A stretch of DNA of 64,000 bases from Massilia sp. ZL223. Lineage in GTDB: Bacteria > Pseudomonadota > Gammaproteobacteria > Burkholderiales > Burkholderiaceae_D. Location of the stretch: the NCBI RefSeq assembly GCF_018119395.1, contig NZ_JAGPWD010000017.1:34999-98998 (forward strand), in the 5' to 3' direction. The translations under genes and the position numbers were made by a program. Below are positions 59,486-64,000 of the stretch, piece after piece (position 1 is the first letter of the stretch; every line of letters begins with the position of its first letter). The notes beneath the pieces were generated by a model, which was not told the origin of the DNA, did not search any database, and saw nothing but the letters and a program-made list of their open reading frames with translations.

Positions 59486-60618
59486 CAGAACCCCACTCCG
59501 CTGAAGATGATCGCGTACACCGCATCGGCCAGGATCACCACCGTGATCGCCGTGACCACCGAGGTGGTGGTGCCGCGGCCCAGGCTTTCGGTGTTGGCCT
59601 TGATGCGCAGGCCGAAGTGGCAGGCGATCAGCGCGATCAGCACGCCGAAGGTCACGCCCTTGAGCAGGCCGATGGTGTAGTTCACGTAGGGCACCGCGTC
59701 CGGCAGCTTCTGGATGAAGTAGCGGAAGGACAGGTTCAGTTCGATCTTGGCCGAGACCATGCCGCCGATCAGGGCCATGGCGTCGGTCCACACCACCAGC
59801 AGCGGCATCGAGATCGCCAGCGCGATCACCTTGGGCATGATCAGGCGGTAGCCGTGCGAGATGCCCATCACCAGCATGGCGTCGAGTTCTTCCGTCACCC
59901 GCATCACGCCCAGCTGCGCCGTGATCGAGGAGCCGGAGCGGCCGGCCACCAGGATCGCGGCCAGCATCGGCCCCAGTTCGCGGATCACGGCCATGCCGAG
60001 GATGTTGACCAGGTAGATGTCGCCGCCGAACATGCGCAGCTGCTGCGACGACAGGTAGGAGAGCACGATCCCGATCAGGAAGCCGACCATGGCGGTGATG
60101 CCGAGCGCCTGGAAGCCGGAGTGATAGATGTTGGCCGAGATCTCGCGCCACGGGCCGGTCTGCGGACGGCGCAGGAAGCGTCCCAGGTCCTGCACCACGA
60201 CCCCGATCAGGCCGACGAAGGCGCGCAGGTGCTCGAAGAAATTCAGGATCCCGGCGCCGAGGGTGATGATCCAGTGCAGGGGACTGCGGCGCTGGCGCGG
60301 CAGCTTGATGCTGCCGGCCTTTTCGATGCGCGCGAACAGGTCTTCCTGGCGCGGATCGAGCTTCAGGCGCGGCGGGCGCTTCTTGTGCCAGGCATTCCAG
60401 AACATCTGGGCGCCGATGTGATCGAGGCTTTCGATGCCGGACAGGTCCCAGTCGCAGGCGCCCTTGTCCTTCAGGGTGGCCAGCTGGCGCGTGATGCCCT
60501 TGAGGGTGCCGCGCCGCGACAGCGCGTGCACCTGCCAGACCCCGTTCGCCACGACAGATTGACCCGCCCCAGAGGCGGAATGCTGGATAGTTAATGTTGG
60601 CGCATTTTCAATCTGCAT
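59485..60618 (-). CDS. MlaE-family permease with N-terminal STAS-like domain
   Basis: A 377-residue permease. Residues 1-100 resemble a STAS domain (LKGITRQLATLKDKGACDWD). The permease has about five helices (GFQALGITAMVGFLIGIVLS, ELGPMLAAILVAGRSGSSIT), with the ELGPMLAA and AGRSG segments of the MlaE family. First gene of the operon permease-ATPase-MCE-lipoprotein-VanZ. Predicted to move phospholipid or another lipid between membranes. Confidence 0.92.
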   Translation of the reverse strand: MQIENAPTLTIQHSASGAGQSVVANGVWQVHALSRRGTLKGITRQLATLKDKGACDWDLSGIESLDHIGAQMFWNAWHKKRPPRLKLDPRQEDLFARIEKAGSIKLPRQRRSPLHWIITLGAGILNFFEHLRAFVGLIGVVVQDLGRFLRRPQTGPWREISANIYHSGFQALGITAMVGFLIGIVLSYLSSQQLRMFGGDIYLVNILGMAVIRELGPMLAAILVAGRSGSSITAQLGVMRVTEELDAMLVMGISHGYRLIMPKVIALAISMPLLVVWTDAMALIGGMVSAKIELNLSFRYFIQKLPDAVPYVNYTIGLLKGVTFGVLIALIACHFGLRIKANTESLGRGTTTSVVTAITVVILADAVYAIIFSGVGF

Positions 60619-60672
60619 TGTCGCAGTGTAAAAGAGAATCGTTTGCGCCGCCAGCGACGATCCTCTAGCGTA

Positions 60673-62160
60673 TCAGGCGGCCAGGTGGCGCACCTGGCGC
60701 TGCGGGGCGGCGGCCGGAGCCACTGCCTGGACGGCCGGCTTGTCCACCTTGCCGGCGTAGTCGCTGGCCAGCAGGGCGGCGGCTTCCTCGCGTCCCATGC
60801 CGCGCGCCTGCAGCCATTCCTGCACCAGCTTGGCAAGGCGGTCGAGGGCGATGCGGTGGGTGGCGTCCGTTTTCGTATAGATCCAATCCGAGAAGGTCAT
60901 GAAGTTCTCGAACGGGGCGTCGGCCAGCATCGCGCGGGTGGTGTTGGCGAAGCGGCCCGAGTTGGCCACCAGGTCCCAGTAGCGGGCGAAGCGCACCAGG
61001 CGCTGCATGGTGGCGAAATCCACCTTGTTCGTGGCCAGCACGGTGTAGGGTGGATAGGGATCGTAGACCATGCCGAAAGGCTCGGTGTGGCGGATGATCG
61101 GCGTGCCGCGCAGGCGCTTGAGGATGCCGAACTGGATCTCCTGCGCGCCCAGGCTCACCAGCTGGTCGAAGCCGCGCGCGAAGCTGGCCACGTCCTCGCC
61201 CGGCAGGCCGGCGATCAGGTCCACGTGCAGGTGGGCGGTGGAGTGTTCGCACAGCCAGCGGATATTGTCGGCTGCCTTCTCGTTGTTCTGACGCCGGCTC
61301 ACCAGGGCCTGCACCTCGGGGTTGAAGCTCTGGATGCCGATCTCGAACTGCAGCGCGCCCGGCGGGAACCTGGCGATGGTCTCCTTCAGCGCTTCCGGCA
61401 GGTGGTCGGGCACCAGCTCGAAGTGGGCGTAGACCGGGTCAATGGGGTTCGCCTCGATCTTATCGAGGAAGAACTGCATGATCTGCAGGCTGGTCTTGAC
61501 GTTCAGGTTGAAGGTGCGGTCGACGAACTTGAACAGGCGCGCGCCGCGTGCGTACAGCGATTCCAGCTCCGCCAGGAAGGACTCGAGCGGGAAGGGCCAG
61601 GCGGTCTTGTCCAGCGAGGACAGGCAGAATTCGCACTTGAACGGGCAGCCGCGCGAGGCTTCCACGTAGAGCGTGCGGTGGGCGATGTCGTCCTCACTAT
61701 ATAGAGAGTAGGGCAGGACGATGTCGCCCATCGGCGGCTGGACGCCGGCATGCACCTTCATCAGGGGCTTGGGACCGTTCAGGATCTCGCCGCACAGCTT
61801 GGGGAAAGTCACGTCACCCCAGCCGGTGACCACGTAGTCGGCCAGCCTGGCGATTTCCTGTTCCCCGGTCTCGTAGGAGACTTCCGGGCCTCCCAGCACG
61901 ATCGCGATGTGCGGCGCGACCCGCTTGAGCATGGCCACCAGCCTGGTGGTTTCCTCGACGTTCCAGATATAGACGCCGAAGCCGACGATGCGCGGCTGGT
62001 GGGCCAGGATGCGTTCGACCAGGTCGGTGGTCTTGGCGCCGATGACGAATTCCTGGATGCGGGTCTGCGCATGCAGCTCGCCCATGTTGGCAAGCAGGTA
62101 ACGCAGGCCGAGCGAGGCGTGCGTATAGCGAGCGTTGAGGGTGCTGAGCAGGATGGTCAT
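60673..62160 (-). CDS. B12-binding domain radical SAM protein (DUF4080-type)
   Basis: A 495-residue enzyme. The N-terminal B12-binding domain (STLNARYTHASLGLRYLLAN and GVYIWNVEE) precedes the radical SAM core, with the cluster motif GCPFKCEFC (Cys172, Cys176, Cys179), and a C-terminal DUF4080-like region rich in Tyr and Trp. Likely a methyltransferase or another radical transformation of unknown substrate. The ATG at 62160 is preferred; an in-frame ATG at 62190 is possible. The frame extends upstream without good start signals. Confidence 0.83.
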   Translation of the reverse strand: MTILLSTLNARYTHASLGLRYLLANMGELHAQTRIQEFVIGAKTTDLVERILAHQPRIVGFGVYIWNVEETTRLVAMLKRVAPHIAIVLGGPEVSYETGEQEIARLADYVVTGWGDVTFPKLCGEILNGPKPLMKVHAGVQPPMGDIVLPYSLYSEDDIAHRTLYVEASRGCPFKCEFCLSSLDKTAWPFPLESFLAELESLYARGARLFKFVDRTFNLNVKTSLQIMQFFLDKIEANPIDPVYAHFELVPDHLPEALKETIARFPPGALQFEIGIQSFNPEVQALVSRRQNNEKAADNIRWLCEHSTAHLHVDLIAGLPGEDVASFARGFDQLVSLGAQEIQFGILKRLRGTPIIRHTEPFGMVYDPYPPYTVLATNKVDFATMQRLVRFARYWDLVANSGRFANTTRAMLADAPFENFMTFSDWIYTKTDATHRIALDRLAKLVQEWLQARGMGREEAAALLASDYAGKVDKPAVQAVAPAAAPQRQVRHLAA

Positions 62161-62292
62161 GGCGGCGGGGCGGTTCGGCAAAGGCGTCATTTTACTGTGC
62201 TCGCGCACGGGGGTACGGAGATATGCATAATGAATTGCCAGTAGTAAATTTACGTGTCTACAATCAACCACTCTTTTTATTGGTGGCCGCTC

Positions 62293-62607
62293 ATGCTTCT
62301 TACAAATATTGAAACCATTCCCGGCAAGTCGATCGCGGTCTGCCATGGCGTCGTCTCCGGCAGCTCGGTGCGCTCCAAGCATGTGGGACGCGACATCATG
62401 GCCGGCCTGAAGAACATCGTGGGCGGCGAGCTGCGCGGTTATACCGAGCTGCTCGAGGAGTCGCGCGAGCAGGCGACCGAACGCATGAAGGCGCAGGCGT
62501 CCCAGCTGGGCGCCAATGCGATCGTGAATGTGCGCTTTTCGACCTCGTCGGTGGCGGCGGGCGCGGCGGAAATCTATGTCTATGGCACCGCGGTGACCGT
62601 CGAGTAA
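62293..62607 (+). CDS. YbjQ/UPF0145 heavy-metal-binding-type protein
   Basis: A 104-residue protein of the YbjQ family: GVVSGSSVRSKHVGRDIMAG near the start and MKAQASQLGANAIVNVRFST with AGAAEIYVYGTAVTV at the end. The fold forms pentamers with unknown function. It starts at the ATG at 62293; the ORF could begin 13 codons earlier. It overlaps the next gene by one base (TAATG). Confidence 0.88.
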   Translation: MLLTNIETIPGKSIAVCHGVVSGSSVRSKHVGRDIMAGLKNIVGGELRGYTELLEESREQATERMKAQASQLGANAIVNVRFSTSSVAAGAAEIYVYGTAVTVE

Positions 62608-63056
62608 TGGAATACCTGATCCTGCTGGCGTTCTGGTCGGTGCCTATCGCACTCGGCTATATCTTCGGCCGTTCCGCCGAGGCCCGGCACTACCGCGCCA
62701 TCCACGAACGCGAAAAGGCGATCGTGCACCTGCCGGCCACCTCGCTGAAAAAGCCGCTGGGGAGCGGCGCCGTGGCGCGCAGCGAACTGGTGACCGGGAG
62801 CGTCGTGGTGTCGGTGGACTATTTCAAGAAGGCGGCGTCGGCGCTGCGTTCCCTGGTCGGCGGACCGGTCAAGTCCTATGAGACCCTGCTCGACCGCGCC
62901 AAGCGCGAAGCCGTCCTGCGGCTGAAGGAAAGCTGCCCGGGAGCGGGCGAGATCGTCAACCTGCGCCTGGAAACCATGCCGCTGTCGAAGAACGTGCGCG
63001 GCGAAGTGACCGGCGTCGAGGTCCTGGCCTACGGGACGGCGATCTATTACGCATGA
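62607..63056 (+). CDS. Membrane-anchored YbjQ-like protein
   Basis: A 149-residue protein with an N-terminal helix (YLILLAFWSVPIALGYIFG) and a diverged YbjQ-like domain (GSVVVSVDYFKKAASALRSL, LLDRAKREAVLRLKE, IVNLRLETMPLS, VLAYGTAIYYA). It is translationally coupled to both neighbours: one-base overlap upstream, four-base overlap downstream. The family similarity to the preceding gene points to a joint structure. Confidence 0.75.
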   Translation: MEYLILLAFWSVPIALGYIFGRSAEARHYRAIHEREKAIVHLPATSLKKPLGSGAVARSELVTGSVVVSVDYFKKAASALRSLVGGPVKSYETLLDRAKREAVLRLKESCPGAGEIVNLRLETMPLSKNVRGEVTGVEVLAYGTAIYYA

Positions 63057-63862
63057 AATACCAGGCCTCGCTTCCCGAGCATAACGACAACATCTCGCAC
63101 GAGCATCCCCTCAAGGATTTCCTGCTGATCCTGGGCGCGCTGTCGGCGCTGGTGGTGGCGGGGATCTGGCTGCTCGGCCTGATGATCGATGCCGTGGTCG
63201 ACCGGATGAGCCCGGAGACCGAGAAGCGGCTGACCGGCCTGCTTGCGATTCCTGCGCCGGCGCCGGTGAAGGCGCTGCAATCGAAGGAAGCCTATATACA
63301 GTCGCTGGTCGACAGCTTGCGCAGTTGCGCCGGCGTCGACACGCCCGTGACGGTCCGGTTGACGGCGTCGAAGGATGCCAACGCGGTCGTGATGCCGGGT
63401 GGGACCGTGCTGGTGTTCTCCGGCTTGCTGGATCATGTCGAGTCCGAGAACGGTTTGGCCTTTGTGCTGGCCCATGAGCTGGCGCACCTGGCCAATCGCG
63501 ATCACCTGCGCGGAATGGGGCGCAGTATCGTCATCATTACCGTCGCAACCTTGATTACCGGGGATGGCTCGTGGACTGCGGGATTGCTGGCGCCGGCGCA
63601 GCAGCTGGGCGAATCGGGCTATTCGCGCGGCCGAGAAGCGGCGGCGGATGCGCTGGCGCTCAAGGTCCTGCAATGCCGCTACGGGCATGCCGGCGGCGCG
63701 ACCGAATTGTTCGCCTCGCTGGGCAAGGAGGACGATACCCCCGCCATCGCGCATTACCTGGCTTCCCACCCTTCCATGGGCGCACGCATCGCAGCGATCG
63801 AGTTGGCGATCAGCCAGGCTGGACTGCGCAAAGCCGAAGTACGTGCCTTACCCCGCCCTTGA
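63053..63862 (+). CDS. M48-family metallopeptidase
   Basis: A 269-residue membrane-anchored peptidase. A helix at about 23-45 (DFLLILGALSALVVAGIWLL) is followed by the catalytic domain. The zinc site is HELAH in LAHELAHLANRDH, with the third ligand Glu in SRGREAAADALAL. It belongs to the HtpX/LoiP-like group of M48 peptidases. The start overlaps the YbjQ-like gene (ATGA), so the three genes form one tight operon. Confidence 0.87.
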   Translation: MKYQASLPEHNDNISHEHPLKDFLLILGALSALVVAGIWLLGLMIDAVVDRMSPETEKRLTGLLAIPAPAPVKALQSKEAYIQSLVDSLRSCAGVDTPVTVRLTASKDANAVVMPGGTVLVFSGLLDHVESENGLAFVLAHELAHLANRDHLRGMGRSIVIITVATLITGDGSWTAGLLAPAQQLGESGYSRGREAAADALALKVLQCRYGHAGGATELFASLGKEDDTPAIAHYLASHPSMGARIAAIELAISQAGLRKAEVRALPRP

Positions 63863-63908
63863 GTCTGCTTGCTTCAACAAAAAAGTGTGTGCCGACGTAA
63901 AAAGAGGG

Positions 63909-63937
63909 TTGACGTAGATCAGCCTCTCCCCCATAAT
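63909..63937 (+). promoter_or_regulatory. Strong promoter near the right edge, probably of an rRNA or tRNA operon
   Basis: TTGACG (63909-63914), a 17-base spacer and CATAAT (63932-63937) form a near-consensus promoter preceded by an A-rich stretch (AACAAAAAAGTG), like an UP element. No ORF starts in the 63 bases that follow. The placement and leader style suggest an rRNA operon beyond the window, but the RNA gene itself is not visible. Confidence 0.6.
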
Positions 63938-64000
63938 CTCACTCCTCTGCTGCTGACGAACACAACGCTTCGTCGAACGAGCAAGCAGTACAGAACAACG

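Overview
The window is high-GC DNA, and nearly every gene reads as a betaproteobacterial housekeeping or family-conserved gene. The gene set (GTP-type PEP carboxykinase, a second infA, a PEP-CTERM protein, LpxR, an MlaEFD-type lipid transport operon) and the replication-origin block (gyrB-dnaN-dnaA on the minus strand, rpmH-rnpA-yidD-yidC-mnmE divergent on the plus strand) fit Oxalobacteraceae, most likely the Massilia/Telluria group. That placement is inferred from gene content; no database was searched.

Layout. 0-9.4 kb: a partial asparaginase, a D-2-hydroxyacid dehydrogenase, pckG, uvrA with a LexA-like box, a hexapeptide acetyltransferase and ssb. 9.4-16.7 kb: a VOC protein, a four-gene overlapping YIP1/MacA/ATPase/permease export operon, a PEP-CTERM protein, ohr with a palindromic operator, and an unusually AT-rich, palindrome-rich spacer. 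16.7-28.4 kb: an MFS transporter, nudC, folE, an orphan IS5-type transposase N-terminal domain, PAP2 phosphatase, lpxR, rtcB, HAD and SDR enzymes, and a NERD-helicase protein. 28.4-38.9 kb: leuA with a regulatory leader, an NHL lipoprotein, a putative zinc protease, small hypotheticals, a second infA, a desaturase, an MFS transporter and a 451-bp IS1595-type deletion element. 38.9-48.6 kb: the dnaA/rpmH origin-type block. 48.6-64 kb: lipoproteins, an orphan Hpt protein overlapping a CAP-domain lipoprotein, pssA, an aldo/keto reductase with a CsoR-like regulator, dacC, an MCE lipid-transport operon carrying VanZ, a B12 radical SAM protein, and a YbjQ/YbjQ/M48 operon. A strong promoter in the last 100 bases points to an RNA operon just outside the window.

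The clearest structure not explained by genes is a family of seven two-armed palindromic intergenic repeats (REP/BIME-like). Their stems vary in sequence but keep base pairing; one copy sits inside the dnaN-gyrB operon, and one carries two extra hairpins with the same core. The other main observations are a leader with two leucine-rich short ORFs ahead of leuA, the IS1595-type miniature element with perfect ends and an 8-bp target duplication, a NERD domain in which the E-x-K lysine is valine, and the palindromic spacer at 16.1-16.7 kb. I saw no CRISPR array, prophage, obvious defence island or complete tRNA/rRNA gene.
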